From contig JAMDCG010000050.1 in the NCBI GenBank assembly GCA_023489425.1, positions 1-49,987 on the forward strand: a stretch of 49,987 nt of DNA, read 5' to 3'. A program made the translations under genes and the position numbers. The stretch's first letter is position 1. The number at the start of each line of letters is the position of its first letter. The stretch is from Thermoplasmatota archaeon (GTDB taxonomy: Archaea > Thermoplasmatota > Thermoplasmata > Thermoplasmatales > Thermoplasmataceae). The notes below the pieces were generated by a model. The model was not told the DNA's origin. It did no database searches and worked only from the letters and a program-made list of their open reading frames with translations. This document shows, one piece after another, positions 17,845 to 27,091 of the stretch.

Positions 17845-19029
17845 ATGGTTTCCAGATTAAATAGAGAGCAATACAGAGCATTATCGGAACTATCTCTGGT
17901 GCAGTTTTTAAGATTGACAGGGATCTTCTTCGTTATTCCATTAATTGGGGTATATGCATCAAAATTTACACAAAATGGTATACTTATAGGACTTGCTCTT
18001 GCATCTTATGAAATATCCATGGCAGTGATGCAAATTCCAAGTGGATACTTATCAAGAATTATAGGACGGAAGAATTACATATATTTAGGATTATCTCTGT
18101 TTATTCTCGGGAACATATTGAGTTATGCTGGAAATAATATATGGCTTCTTATAACTGGTAGATTTATCGCTGGGCTTGGGGCAATAAGTACCCCAATTAC
18201 ATCTATGGCCATTGACTCTGTTCCTGAAGACAGAAGGAATACTGCAATGGCCATAACGGGAATAGGAATAGGATTTGCTTTCATGGGAGGAATTGGTTTC
18301 TCACCACTAATTGCCACGTTTATAGGGGTAAGAAATTTCTTCCTGATCTCTGCAATTTTAGGGATAGGGGCAATTTTTATTATAACCAGAATCAAAGAGA
18401 CAAAACACACAGTAAATCAAAAGCATATGAATGAAACTATACTTAAACACAAAGATTATCTCATATATACTGGTGCATTTCTGGTTTCTTCGGCTAGCTT
18501 CATGATATTTTTATCTGTTCAAATTTATGCTGTTCCCTATTTTGGTTTATTTCAGTATGGACTCATTCTATTTCTTAGCGTTCTTATTTCAGGCATAATA
18601 GCAGTAACAATTTCGGAGGGTGTTTATAGAATTAGAAAATTCAATGTAATTGGCCTATCCTCAGTTCTTATTTTTGTTGGAATAACCACAGTCTATTTAG
18701 GACTCATTTTTCACCTGAATTATATACTTTATATGATAGCCTTAATACCATTTTTCACGGGTTTTTCCATATATGAAATTGTTATAATTCCTCTCCTGGC
18801 AGGGGTCCTGAGCAATAGAGAAAGAAATCTATCCTTTGGGATATTTTATGCATTTCAGTATTCTGGAAATGGAATTGGAGCAATTCTTGAGGGTGCCCTC
18901 CTGCTATTTCTTAGAGGAAATTATTTGCTCCCGGTATCGTTTACTACTGTAATTATAATAGGAACTGTTGCTGGATTGTTTTTTGTCATTGCCAGTTCAG
19001 GAGTTTATAAAATTGATAAGGCTCTCTGA
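17845..19029 (+). CDS. Major facilitator superfamily transporter
   Basis: The 394-residue protein has about 12 hydrophobic helices and the MFS motif A-like loop between TM2 and TM3 (SGYLSRIIGRKNYIYLGL), followed by TGRFIAGLGAISTPITSMAI, which resembles drug-efflux members of the family. The cytoplasmic central loop (about residues 183-205, KETKHTVNQKH) divides two six-helix halves. The ATG begins one base after the GAF gene stop, so the two are cotranscribed. The 3' end overlaps a convergent histidine-phosphatase gene by 33 nt. The substrate is unknown; context with the MMPL pump suggests export (inference). Confidence 0.88.
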   Translation: MVSRLNREQYRALSELSLVQFLRLTGIFFVIPLIGVYASKFTQNGILIGLALASYEISMAVMQIPSGYLSRIIGRKNYIYLGLSLFILGNILSYAGNNIWLLITGRFIAGLGAISTPITSMAIDSVPEDRRNTAMAITGIGIGFAFMGGIGFSPLIATFIGVRNFFLISAILGIGAIFIITRIKETKHTVNQKHMNETILKHKDYLIYTGAFLVSSASFMIFLSVQIYAVPYFGLFQYGLILFLSVLISGIIAVTISEGVYRIRKFNVIGLSSVLIFVGITTVYLGLIFHLNYILYMIALIPFFTGFSIYEIVIIPLLAGVLSNRERNLSFGIFYAFQYSGNGIGAILEGALLLFLRGNYLLPVSFTTVIIIGTVAGLFFVIASSGVYKIDKAL

Positions 19030-19596
19030 AATATGATGAGAACCTATTGACAGAATCTTATTTTCCACCACGTCTATTACTGAAATTGATGAATTCTCTA
19101 TCTGGATTCCGCCAGAATCTTCTTCCTCCAGCCCCATAATATTACATATCAATGCCTTGATTGGCAATGCATGAGAGAAATAGATGTTGATCCCAGGATA
19201 TTTCTTTATGGCTTCCATCATTCTCTTACCATTATCTTCAAAAGCTTCAATTCCGAACTCCCTCTTATGAAACTTAGGAAATTCGCTAAAGCTAATATTG
19301 TTGTATTTCCCAAATCTTGTTTCTGTAAGAAGATCATCCCTTATTACATCCATTTCCAGACCCATACTCTTCATTACGTTGAGACCAGTTTGAACTGCTC
19401 TAATGATTGGGCTTGATATAAATAAATTAACACTACTGGAGATTGGCTCAAGCAATTTTCCAGTTTTTACTGCCTGTTTAACCCCCAATTCGGTAAGGGG
19501 GAATCCATCTATATCCTCCGATACAATCTTTCTAACATTTGCCAGGCTCTCTCCATGCCTGACCAGTATGGCGATGTTTTTTCTATTTTTAATCAT
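18997..19596 (-). CDS. Histidine phosphatase family protein
   Basis: Phosphoglycerate-mutase-like phosphatase of about 199 residues. The phosphohistidine motif is ILVRHGESLANVRK near residue 12; the second Arg/Glu region is LFISSPIIRAVQTG; the second catalytic His is in NIYFSHALPIKAL. No cap large enough for acid-phosphatase-type members is present. The biological substrate cannot be inferred. It stands alone on the minus strand and its 3' end lies inside the end of the MFS gene (33-nt overlap). A second family member is at 27936-28478. Confidence 0.85.
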   Translation of the reverse strand: MIKNRKNIAILVRHGESLANVRKIVSEDIDGFPLTELGVKQAVKTGKLLEPISSSVNLFISSPIIRAVQTGLNVMKSMGLEMDVIRDDLLTETRFGKYNNISFSEFPKFHKREFGIEAFEDNGKRMMEAIKKYPGINIYFSHALPIKALICNIMGLEEEDSGGIQIENSSISVIDVVENKILSIGSHHISESLINFINS

Positions 19597-19838
19597 GCAA
19601 TTTATTCCTCCATATTACATACTGTTCATAATTCTAACCTGGCATTAAATATGCTCGATCTGGAAAAACTTAGTTATAACATCAAAGTCCGTTACCTCTA
19701 ATTGAGGAAAGATTCAAAACCAGAGGAAAATAATTATAGAATTCTAGAAAGAATCATAATAGGCTTTGCATGAAAAAATCATGTTTTTAATCTGTAAAAA
19801 TACATTAATAATAATAATCTTTGATTGATGTGGTTAAC

Positions 19839-21845
19839 ATGAGTAGTAGTACCATGAATCATCTGAAAAATGAAGAAAGCCCTTATCTTATTCAACATGC
19901 ATCAAACCCAGTTGACTGGTACCCTTGGTCGAAGAAAGCTTTCGAAAAGGCCAAAAAAGATAATAAACTCATCTTCCTAAGCATAGGCTACTCCACCTGT
20001 CACTGGTGTCATGTGATGGAAAAAGAAAGCTTCAGCAGAGATGATGTCGCAAAGGTAATGAATGAAAAATATGTAAGTATCAAAGTTGATCGGGAGGAGA
20101 TGCCAGATGTTGATGCTTATTTCATAGATTTTGCAAACAGAGTCGCGGGTAATGCTGGATGGCCACTGAATATAATTCTTACTCCAGACCTGAAGCCGGT
20201 CTTTCCATTCACATATATTCCAAGAGAGTCAAGGTATGGGTCCATAGGAATAATAGAACTTCTGAACAGTATTCATGAATTATGGACTAATAGCCCTGAG
20301 GAAATATTTAGAAAGGTAGAGGAGAATGAAAAATTAACAGTAAACAAAATTCCAAAGGCCACTAATTATAAAAATGAAAATCTGGAAACTTTAGCTTACA
20401 ATCAGCTTAAAAGCTCATTTGACAGGAGTTATGGTGGATTTGGTAGAAACATGAAATTTCCATCATCACATATAATGTCTTTCCTCTCTAACTATTACAA
20501 TATATACAAAGCAAATGAAGCCCTTGAAATGGCAGAAACAACTGCAGCAGCCATAAGAATGGGTGGAATCTATGACCATGTGGGAAATGGTATCCATAGG
20601 TATGCCACTGATTTTGGATGGAAGATCCCACACTTTGAAAAGATGCTCTATGATCAGGCAAATTTTATAATGGCATTATCTAAACTATACACCGCAACGT
20701 CAAAGAAGCAATATATAGATATAATAAATGAAGAGATGGAGTTCCTCAGGGACAAAATGTTATCTCCAGAGGGTGGCTATTATAGTGCCATAGATGCTGA
20801 TAGTGAAGGGGTAGAGGGGAAATACTACCTCTGGACCTCCGGAGAATTAATGAGATTGCTGGGAGAAGACTACACTAAATTTGCATCAACCTTCAATGTA
20901 CGTGAAGATGGTAACTACATTGAAGAGCCAAAAGGAATGTCCAATGGAAAAAATATTCTGTACATTGAGAATGAAAAGAATTATACTGACAGATTCAATA
21001 AAAGTGGATTCTTCTGGCTGGATGAAGTGATAAAACAGAGTCTTGGTAAACTGAAGAATGCAAGGGAGAGACGGGTTCCACCTCAAACAGATACAAAGAT
21101 TTGTGGAGACATTAATGGATTCCTTCTATATTCCCTAAGCGAAGCATTTTCTTCAACCAACGATAAACGATTTTTAAAATACGCAGAGGACCTATACAAT
21201 TTTCTCTCAAATAAATATGTCAAGAATGGTAGATGTGTTCATTTGATTTATCCAAGCGGGAAAACTATTTCTGGTTATCTATCAGATTACGCATTCCTTT
21301 CAATGGGCTTCTTTAAATTCGGATTTTCTACTGCAAACAATCAGGCAATTGATAATGCAAAAGAGATCGCTGACCAGTTATACCTTAAACTAAATGCTGA
21401 GCGGGATACCATAATGAATGAAAACAGAAGTGCGTTCATTGGTACCCTGAATTCTCAGGAAGACTCTTCCATTCCATCCCAGTTTGCTGTTTATGAGAGA
21501 ACACAGCTCTATGCAAATATGGCAGGCCAGTACAATGAATTGATAAATTTATCTACATCTGAAACTGTGGAGAATATAACAAAATACCCATCATATTTCA
21601 CATTCAGAATGGAAACCGAAATGGAAAGAAAGAATTCTATTCTCCTTAAAGGAAATTACAATGAAATAGATGATTTGATTAAAATGCGTGAAAACCTTGC
21701 CGAAAAAGGCTACTCCAGTGTTTACTTTGAACGTGATGATTCTTTGAAATCAAATACATACTCATTATGCAACTCAACAGCCTGTGTTCTTAATGGTGTT
21801 AGCTTTGATAGTATACTGAACTATTTGAAGTCACAGAAAAAATGA
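19839..21845 (+). CDS. YyaL/SSP411-type thioredoxin-fold protein (DUF255)
   Basis: Two-part protein: an N-terminal thioredoxin-like DUF255 domain ([20 protein letters not shown], then [14 protein letters not shown] with a CxxC, and [13 protein letters not shown]), and a C-terminal (alpha/alpha)6-barrel-type region resembling N-acylglucosamine epimerase/glycosidase folds ([45 protein letters not shown]). It is full-length for the family at about 668 residues. The molecular function of this widespread family is unsettled. The first ATG with context is 19839; a TTG at 19821 and an ATG at 19854 are alternatives. It is monocistronic, and its stop is 3 nt from that of a convergent pilin gene. Confidence 0.9.
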   Translation: MSSSTMNHLKNEESPYLIQHASNPVDWYPWSKKAFEKAKKDNKLIFLSIGYSTCHWCHVMEKESFSRDDVAKVMNEKYVSIKVDREEMPDVDAYFIDFANRVAGNAGWPLNIILTPDLKPVFPFTYIPRESRYGSIGIIELLNSIHELWTNSPEEIFRKVEENEKLTVNKIPKATNYKNENLETLAYNQLKSSFDRSYGGFGRNMKFPSSHIMSFLSNYYNIYKANEALEMAETTAAAIRMGGIYDHVGNGIHRYATDFGWKIPHFEKMLYDQANFIMALSKLYTATSKKQYIDIINEEMEFLRDKMLSPEGGYYSAIDADSEGVEGKYYLWTSGELMRLLGEDYTKFASTFNVREDGNYIEEPKGMSNGKNILYIENEKNYTDRFNKSGFFWLDEVIKQSLGKLKNARERRVPPQTDTKICGDINGFLLYSLSEAFSSTNDKRFLKYAEDLYNFLSNKYVKNGRCVHLIYPSGKTISGYLSDYAFLSMGFFKFGFSTANNQAIDNAKEIADQLYLKLNAERDTIMNENRSAFIGTLNSQEDSSIPSQFAVYERTQLYANMAGQYNELINLSTSETVENITKYPSYFTFRMETEMERKNSILLKGNYNEIDDLIKMRENLAEKGYSSVYFERDDSLKSNTYSLCNSTACVLNGVSFDSILNYLKSQKK

Positions 21846-21848
21846 TCT

Positions 21849-22298
21849 TCACACCGGAGTTACAGTTGCAAATACGGAACTCGCGTATATCAGTTCTACC
21901 TCGGTAATCGTATTATATTTTCCCTCGATGGTGAGTTCAATATTATTAAGCGGAGAAAATGTTGTTGTGGTTGTATATATAGTTATATTACCGTGGGTGC
22001 CAGGCGCAAGTGAACCATCATATATTACCCTGGAACCGTCAAATATCTCTACAAATATTTTCGATAGTGATGGGGAAGTACTTGTAGACGAGATATTAAG
22101 ATAATAAGAATTCGTTTTTGTATTGTTTATTACACCGCTAAGACTCAGTGAAGAATCTATATCCTCTATGTGGGAGGAATTTGTAAATGTTGAAAGTATT
22201 GAGATCAGGGTCGCAGCTAAAACGACAGTTATGGCTATAAGCAATATTGTAGCAATAATTGGAGAAACTGCCCTATCTTCAGTTATAACTTCCTTCAT
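21849..22298 (-). CDS. Archaeal type IV pilin-like protein
   Basis: The N-terminus TEDRAVSPIIATILLIAITV followed by VLAATL is the archaeal pilin signature (Pilin_N type): a short charged leader, a prepilin-peptidase site before AVSP, then one hydrophobic assembly helix. The rest (about residues 40-149) is a small Ser/Thr/Asn-rich, beta-type exterior domain with N-x-S/T sequons. It would be processed by an archaeal prepilin peptidase and assembled into a pilus or surface fibre. No pilus ATPase or platform gene is nearby, so it probably uses machinery encoded elsewhere. Transcribed away from the homogentisate operon. Confidence 0.86.
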   Translation of the reverse strand: MKEVITEDRAVSPIIATILLIAITVVLAATLISILSTFTNSSHIEDIDSSLSLSGVINNTKTNSYYLNISSTSTSPSLSKIFVEIFDGSRVIYDGSLAPGTHGNITIYTTTTTFSPLNNIELTIEGKYNTITEVELIYASSVFATVTPV

Positions 22299-22496
22299 TT
22301 GTTACACTTAAATTTTATCTGTATTAAAATGTTTTGATTATTGGAAGTGTTTCATGCTACTTTATCTTTTTTTGGAGTTACGTCACCTGACAAAAGTAAT
22401 GAGTTACCATTTAAATTATATTACCTTAATTAAAATTTATATAAAAACTTCGAGTTGTGTGAGAATGAGTAACAGGCGTATTCAGAGAATATATGC

Positions 22497-22512
22497 TATG
22501 AAAATATTCATA
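22497..22512. promoter_or_regulatory. Palindrome in the hppD promoter region, candidate operator
   Basis: TATGAA-AATA-TTCATA is a perfect 6-bp inverted repeat with a 4-nt centre, 24 nt ahead of the hppD ATG. A TATA-like stretch (ATTTATATAAAA, near 22435-22446) is further upstream, and GAATATATG just before the dyad could be a second one. A regulator bound here could block initiation of the tyrosine-degradation operon. In AT-rich DNA such dyads also arise by chance. Confidence 0.3.
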
Positions 22513-22535
22513 TACTCTCCTTGTTATTATCTGAT

Positions 22536-23621
22536 ATGACACAAAAGGCTCTGGATAGGGTTGACTATGTTGAATTTTATGTGGGATCTGCAAAACAATG
22601 GGCGTATTATCACAAGTTTGGACTGGGTTTTAACATTATAGGTTATAGTGGACCAGAGACGGGGGTGAGGGATAAAGTATCTTACCTTATGGAGCAGGGA
22701 AGGGTGAAAGTAATGGTCACAAATTCACTTCATCCTGATTCTGTTATATCAAACCACGTTAAATTACATGGTGACGGTGTGAAAGATATAGCCATCAGAG
22801 TAAACAGCCTCGATGATGCCCTTAATGACTTACGAGAAAGAAAAGTTGTAAAATATGAGAAAGCGGAGGATATTAAAACAGAAAACGGTACTGTTCATAA
22901 GGCCAGGGCATTTACCTACGGAGAAACTGTTCACTCCCTTATAGATTATGGTGAATTTGAATCAAAGTTACCGCCAAATTTTGAACCTGTGGAAATGATT
23001 GAAACAAAGGGAAGTGGAATTACGAGATTTGATCACATAGTTGGAAATGTAGAGGATAAGAAAATGGATAGCTGGGTAGATTACTACGTTGATGGAATGG
23101 GATTCGAACCACTTATAAGTTTTGATGATAAGGATATAAGTACAGAGTTTACCGCCCTCAGATCAAAAGTTGTTCAGTATAACAACAGGAAGATAGTTTT
23201 TCCGATAAATGAACCTGCCCCAGGAAAGAAGAAATCACAGATACAGGAATATCTTGACTATTATCATATGCCAGGTGTACAGCATATAGCTCTTCATACC
23301 GATGATATTATTGGAACCGTATCCAAAATGAAGAATGATGGAATACAGTTCCAATCGGCCCCGGATTCTTATTATGATGAGTTGGCACAGAGAGTTGGCA
23401 AAATAGATGAAGATATAGCCACACTGAAGTCTCTCAATATTCTGGTTGATCGGGATGATGATGGTTATCTTCTTCAGATTTTCACAAAACCCACCGGTGA
23501 TAGGCCCACATTCTTCTATGAGATTATCCAGAGAAAAGGTGCGACGTCTTTTGGAAAGGGTAATTTCAAGGCACTTTTTGAGTCCATAGAAAAAGATCAG
23601 GCCAGAAGGGGAAATCTTTAA
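22536..23621 (+). CDS. hppD: 4-Hydroxyphenylpyruvate dioxygenase
   Basis: Fe(II) enzyme of the vicinal-oxygen-chelate fold that turns 4-hydroxyphenylpyruvate into homogentisate using O2. The iron triad is visible: His167 in RFDHIVGN, His250 in GVQHIALHT, and Glu329 in FFYEIIQRKG. The C-terminal gate-helix region GNFKALFESIEKDQARRGNL is also typical. The start is taken at ATG 22536 (MTQKALDRV); the TTG at 22521 would only add MLLSD. The next gene begins 4 nt after the stop, and the FAH-family and homogentisate dioxygenase genes follow, giving strong pathway support. It implies aerobic tyrosine/phenylalanine catabolism. Confidence 0.96.
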   Translation: MTQKALDRVDYVEFYVGSAKQWAYYHKFGLGFNIIGYSGPETGVRDKVSYLMEQGRVKVMVTNSLHPDSVISNHVKLHGDGVKDIAIRVNSLDDALNDLRERKVVKYEKAEDIKTENGTVHKARAFTYGETVHSLIDYGEFESKLPPNFEPVEMIETKGSGITRFDHIVGNVEDKKMDSWVDYYVDGMGFEPLISFDDKDISTEFTALRSKVVQYNNRKIVFPINEPAPGKKKSQIQEYLDYYHMPGVQHIALHTDDIIGTVSKMKNDGIQFQSAPDSYYDELAQRVGKIDEDIATLKSLNILVDRDDDGYLLQIFTKPTGDRPTFFYEIIQRKGATSFGKGNFKALFESIEKDQARRGNL

Positions 23622-23625
23622 TTAG

Positions 23626-24507
23626 ATGAGTATGAAGATAGGTAGAATCTCTTACCATGGAACGGATTCGTATGCTGTTTTTATGGGAAATGACACTTAT
23701 TTAATATCTGATTATCTTTATAAGAATAACCTGTCCATATTTGATTTAAACAACAAGACCTTGCTGGACAATATTTCAGAATTTCAATTAGTAAATGAAA
23801 GTTACAATTTGCTGATTCCATTGAAAGATGTTAATCAGGTAAGAGATTTCTATACGTTTGAAGAACATGTAAGAAATTCCAGAAAAAATAGAGGTTTGGA
23901 AATGAATCCTTTGTGGTACCAGATTCCTATATATTATTATACTAACAAGGATGCTTTGAGACCTAGTGGTGAAAAAATAGCGAAGCCCTCTTTTACCAGT
24001 GAACTGGATCTAGAAATTGAAATTGGAATAATAATTGGAAAGGATGGGAGGAATATAGAAAAGAATAGGGCTCTGGAATATGTCTATGGATTGACGCTAA
24101 TGAATGATTGGAGTGCAAGAGACCTATGGAGGAAAGAGGCAGCCCTTAATCTTGGGCCTTCTAAATCCAAGGATTTTGCAACAAGCATAGGTCCATACAT
24201 AACCACAACAGATGAGCTAGCAAAAAAATGGAATGGAAAAACATTCGATATAGACGTGGGTTCCAGCGTAAATGGTGTACCGTTTTCGAGATCTAATATG
24301 AAGGACATGTACTTCAGTATAGGTCAAATGATTGAGTACTGCTCGATGGATAGCCGCCTGAAAAAAGGTGATATTTTAATGACAGGCACTATGGCCGGTG
24401 GATGCCTTTTTGAGAAGAATGACCCTGAAACAAGATGGTTGCAGGCAGGTGATATTGTGGAAATAAGATCAGAAACTTTAGGAATTTTAAAAAATGAGGT
24501 GAGTTGA
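23626..24507 (+). CDS. Fumarylacetoacetate hydrolase family protein
   Basis: The FAH C-terminal catalytic fold is recognisable: IAKPSFTSELDLEIEIGIII (metal-binding Glu residues), GLTLMNDWSARDLWRKEA (metal Asp), KSKDFATSIGPYI, and GDILMTGTMAGGCLFEKN. The 293-residue length with a short N-terminal domain is like prokaryotic FAH/acylpyruvate hydrolases. Located between hppD and the homogentisate dioxygenase gene, it very likely cleaves fumarylacetoacetate or maleylacetoacetate to acetoacetate and a C4 diacid. The exact isomer is open because no maleylacetoacetate isomerase gene is present in the cluster. Spacing: 4 nt after hppD, and 1 nt before the next gene. Confidence 0.9.
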   Translation: MSMKIGRISYHGTDSYAVFMGNDTYLISDYLYKNNLSIFDLNNKTLLDNISEFQLVNESYNLLIPLKDVNQVRDFYTFEEHVRNSRKNRGLEMNPLWYQIPIYYYTNKDALRPSGEKIAKPSFTSELDLEIEIGIIIGKDGRNIEKNRALEYVYGLTLMNDWSARDLWRKEAALNLGPSKSKDFATSIGPYITTTDELAKKWNGKTFDIDVGSSVNGVPFSRSNMKDMYFSIGQMIEYCSMDSRLKKGDILMTGTMAGGCLFEKNDPETRWLQAGDIVEIRSETLGILKNEVS

Positions 24508-24508
24508 A

Positions 24509-25651
24509 ATGGTATTTTATGTAAAACAGGGAGTTATGCCTGAAAGCAGGCACACATACGAAGATAGGAATAAATTGAGAAGAGAAGAGTTGTTTGGTGA
24601 GGAGAGTTTCGATGGACCGTATAGCCTCCTTTACCACATAAACGAGCCTACTAGAGTGAAGAAATTCATTAGCAAGGAAATTCAGAAAGAGACACTTGAT
24701 GATTCCCCGTATTCACACAGACATCTAAAAACATCTGATATTCCAAGAAATGGTACGATTATAGATGGAAAAGTAACCATTCTAATGAATGACCGGATCA
24801 AGGTTCAGATATTAAAACCTGAAAAGAATACCATGGACTTTTACAGGAATGGAATATATGATATGCTTCTATTTGTGCATAATGGAAAGGGAAAATTAAT
24901 ATCAGTACTGGGAGATATTGAATTTGGACCGAGAGATTATATTTACATACCTAAGGGGCTTACATTCAGAATAGAATGTTCAAAAGAATCCTATTTTCTC
25001 ATATTCCAGTCTAAGGATGATATAACCCTTCCCAGGAGATATCTAAACCTTTATGGTCAGATAAAGGAGGGATCGCCATACTATACAAGAAACATAAGGG
25101 TACCAATACTTCAGAAACCAAAGGACGAAACTGGAAATTATCAGGTTTTTGTTGAACTTGATAACAACATGGTTATTGAAGAGAGGGATTATAATCCTCT
25201 TGATGTGGAAGGCTGGGATGGCTATCTCTACCCATATGCTATAAATACAGATATAATGGCACCCATAGTTGGCAAGATCCATATGCCCCCACCTGTTCAT
25301 GAAACATTTTCTTCTAGGTCAATGATGGTAGGCACATTTCTACCCAGAAAATTTGACTTCAATTCAAAAAGCATACCTATTTCATATTACCACAATAATA
25401 TAGATGTGGACGAATTCCTTTTCTATTCTTCAGGAAACTTCATGAGCAGGAAAGGAATAGAGCCCGGTTCTGTTACCCTTCATGTAAGAGGAATAATTCA
25501 CGGTCCACAACCAGGAGCCGTGGAGAATGCCATTGGCAAGGAGGGAACTGATGAGGTTGCAGTAATGATTGAAACTTATGATCACCTATTCCTTACAAAG
25601 AAGGGAAAAGAAATTGAAGATCCAGACTATTCAAAATCGTGGTTTCAGTGA
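24509..25651 (+). CDS. hmgA: Homogentisate 1,2-dioxygenase
   Basis: Cupin-fold Fe(II) ring-cleavage enzyme that converts homogentisate to maleylacetoacetate. Iron ligands are seen in SYYHNNIDVDEFLFYSSGNF (His295, Glu302) and GIIHGPQPGA (His331, in the HGP motif). The N-terminal cupin half contains the GDIEFGPRDYIYIPKGLTFR segment typical of the family. Its 380 residues are shorter than the roughly 440 of the human enzyme but normal for the prokaryotic form. The start is ATG, one base after the FAH stop. Its TGA is overlapped by the GTG of the following dehydrogenase (GTGA), implying coupled translation. Confidence 0.94.
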   Translation: MVFYVKQGVMPESRHTYEDRNKLRREELFGEESFDGPYSLLYHINEPTRVKKFISKEIQKETLDDSPYSHRHLKTSDIPRNGTIIDGKVTILMNDRIKVQILKPEKNTMDFYRNGIYDMLLFVHNGKGKLISVLGDIEFGPRDYIYIPKGLTFRIECSKESYFLIFQSKDDITLPRRYLNLYGQIKEGSPYYTRNIRVPILQKPKDETGNYQVFVELDNNMVIEERDYNPLDVEGWDGYLYPYAINTDIMAPIVGKIHMPPPVHETFSSRSMMVGTFLPRKFDFNSKSIPISYYHNNIDVDEFLFYSSGNFMSRKGIEPGSVTLHVRGIIHGPQPGAVENAIGKEGTDEVAVMIETYDHLFLTKKGKEIEDPDYSKSWFQ

Positions 25652-26688
25652 AAGAAGAATTTAATTATGTTCCAATCAACAGGGTAACATATGGAAAGGG
25701 CTCTGTTTCAAACATAAATTCTATTCTAACCCAGACAAGGAAGAAGAGACTGTTAATAATAACTGGTAACTCAGTTTCAAAAACAAAAAGTTTCAATAAA
25801 ATCCTAAATATTCTTGGAACAGACTATTTCATCATGAACCAGATAACACAGCATTCTCCAATGGAGGAAATAGAACATGCTGTGGAAGTTTACAGAAACA
25901 ATCACTGTGATTCAATACTTTCGATTGGCGGTGGAAGCGTTACTGACGCTGCAAAGGTGGTAAAGTACTATTATGATATTGAAACACTGCATATTGCAGT
26001 TCCAACAACATTATCTGCATCTGAATTTTCACACATCGCAGGATATACCATAGGAGGAGAAAAGGATGGGATCAGAGATAAGAAGATCACTCCTCAGGAA
26101 GTAATACTTGATCCAGAAATAACGGTTGAAACCCCTGAAAGACTCTGGAGATCTACAGGCATAAGATCTTTGGATCACTGCGTTGAAAGTATTATCCATC
26201 CAAATCTTCTGGAAATTTCTAGAACCGCTGCATTAAAGGGTATACGACTGCTATTTGATAATCTTGAATCTGACGATCTGGAGTCCAGATTGAAGTGTCA
26301 GATAGCATCCTGGTACTCCTACTGGCAGGTCTATGACTCTCCTATGGGAATAAGCCATAACATAGGCAAAGTTGTAGGATCAAGATTTGAGATTCCTCAT
26401 GGAATTACATCCTGCATAACACTACCAGCTGTTATGAAACATTATTCCACACTGTTTCCAGAGGCGATGAGAGAGATTGCAGCAACAATTTCTGGAAAAA
26501 ATGTCAGTGATGAGGATCCTGAAAACGCTTATTTCCTGGTAAAAGAATTTATAGCATCCCTTGGATTTAGTGAAAGTCTTTCCAAATATGGTGTTGAAGA
26601 AAAGGATGCAGATGAAATATACTCTAAATTGAAGAATAGGGAACCCTGGCATCTTGAACTGATCAGGGAACTGATCAGAGAAACTTGA
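25648..26688 (+). CDS. Iron-containing alcohol dehydrogenase, maleylacetate-reductase-like
   Basis: Group III dehydrogenase fold: NAD-binding ILSIGGGSVTDAAKVV, then AVPTTLSASEFSHIAGYTIG, a pattern close to maleylacetate reductases, whose PTT-SGSE-T segment differs from classical Fe-ADHs. Further: STGIRSLDHCVESIIHP, and SHNIGKVVGSRFEIPHGITS with candidate metal histidines. The start is GTG 25648, which overlaps the hmgA stop as GTGA; an upstream GTG at 25639 is possible. Coupling to homogentisate dioxygenase makes a role in the fate of a ring-cleavage product likely, but the substrate is inferred, not shown. The 3' end overlaps the convergent PPC-domain gene by 14 nt. Confidence 0.85.
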   Translation: MKEEFNYVPINRVTYGKGSVSNINSILTQTRKKRLLIITGNSVSKTKSFNKILNILGTDYFIMNQITQHSPMEEIEHAVEVYRNNHCDSILSIGGGSVTDAAKVVKYYYDIETLHIAVPTTLSASEFSHIAGYTIGGEKDGIRDKKITPQEVILDPEITVETPERLWRSTGIRSLDHCVESIIHPNLLEISRTAALKGIRLLFDNLESDDLESRLKCQIASWYSYWQVYDSPMGISHNIGKVVGSRFEIPHGITSCITLPAVMKHYSTLFPEAMREIAATISGKNVSDEDPENAYFLVKEFIASLGFSESLSKYGVEEKDADEIYSKLKNREPWHLELIRELIRET

Positions 26689-27091
26689 GTTCTCTCATAC
26701 CACTGCTTTCCTTTAACTCCCTGGTCATTTTTATTGACTCTGAGGAAAATAGTAATATTTCCATTAGAGGTTTTGCTTTCCCACTGAAAAGATGCCCACC
26801 GTAAGTAACATGATCAGGTCCCGCTGCGTTGATATGGATGTGCATCTTTGGGTCTCCCTCGGTTATGCTTCCAGAAAATGATGTGATTTCCATTGGCGGA
26901 CTGAATATTTCTCTCTCATAGGTTTTTCCTCTCAGATAACCAATCTCAAGCTCAACTCCAGCTCCTATTCCTGAAACTATAAAACCGTTCTTTATATTTT
27001 CTTCAACCAGAACCTTTTCCAGTGATTTTATTATATCCTCCCCTTCATCTAGCTTCACCATAACGAAGTTTCCGTCTTTTCTGTGTTGCAT
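26675..27091 (-). CDS. PPC-domain protein (DUF296)
   Basis: Small single-domain protein matching the plant-and-prokaryote-conserved (PPC/DUF296) fold: FVMVKLDEGEDIIKSLEKVL, IVSGIGAGVELEIGYL, and the metal-site-like region PKMHIHINAAGPDHVTYGGH followed by LFSGK. The start was moved to the ATG giving MQHRKDGN, which matches the normal N-terminus of the family; the longer ORF to 27199 adds 36 residues of non-family, Asn/Phe-rich sequence. Prokaryotic PPC proteins are trimers of unclear function. Convergent with the MAR-like dehydrogenase (14-nt overlap). Confidence 0.84.
   Translation of the reverse strand: MQHRKDGNFVMVKLDEGEDIIKSLEKVLVEENIKNGFIVSGIGAGVELEIGYLRGKTYEREIFSPPMEITSFSGSITEGDPKMHIHINAAGPDHVTYGGHLFSGKAKPLMEILLFSSESIKMTRELKESSGMRELKFL

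Noticed and set aside
19695..19707. CCTC-N5-GAGG hairpin before the YyaL-type gene
   Set aside because: Only a 4-bp stem, no T-run or regulator context; too weak to call.
22354..22539. 61-codon ORF upstream of hppD
   Set aside because: AT-driven composition without motif, running over the promoter and the dyad into hppD; more likely leader sequence.
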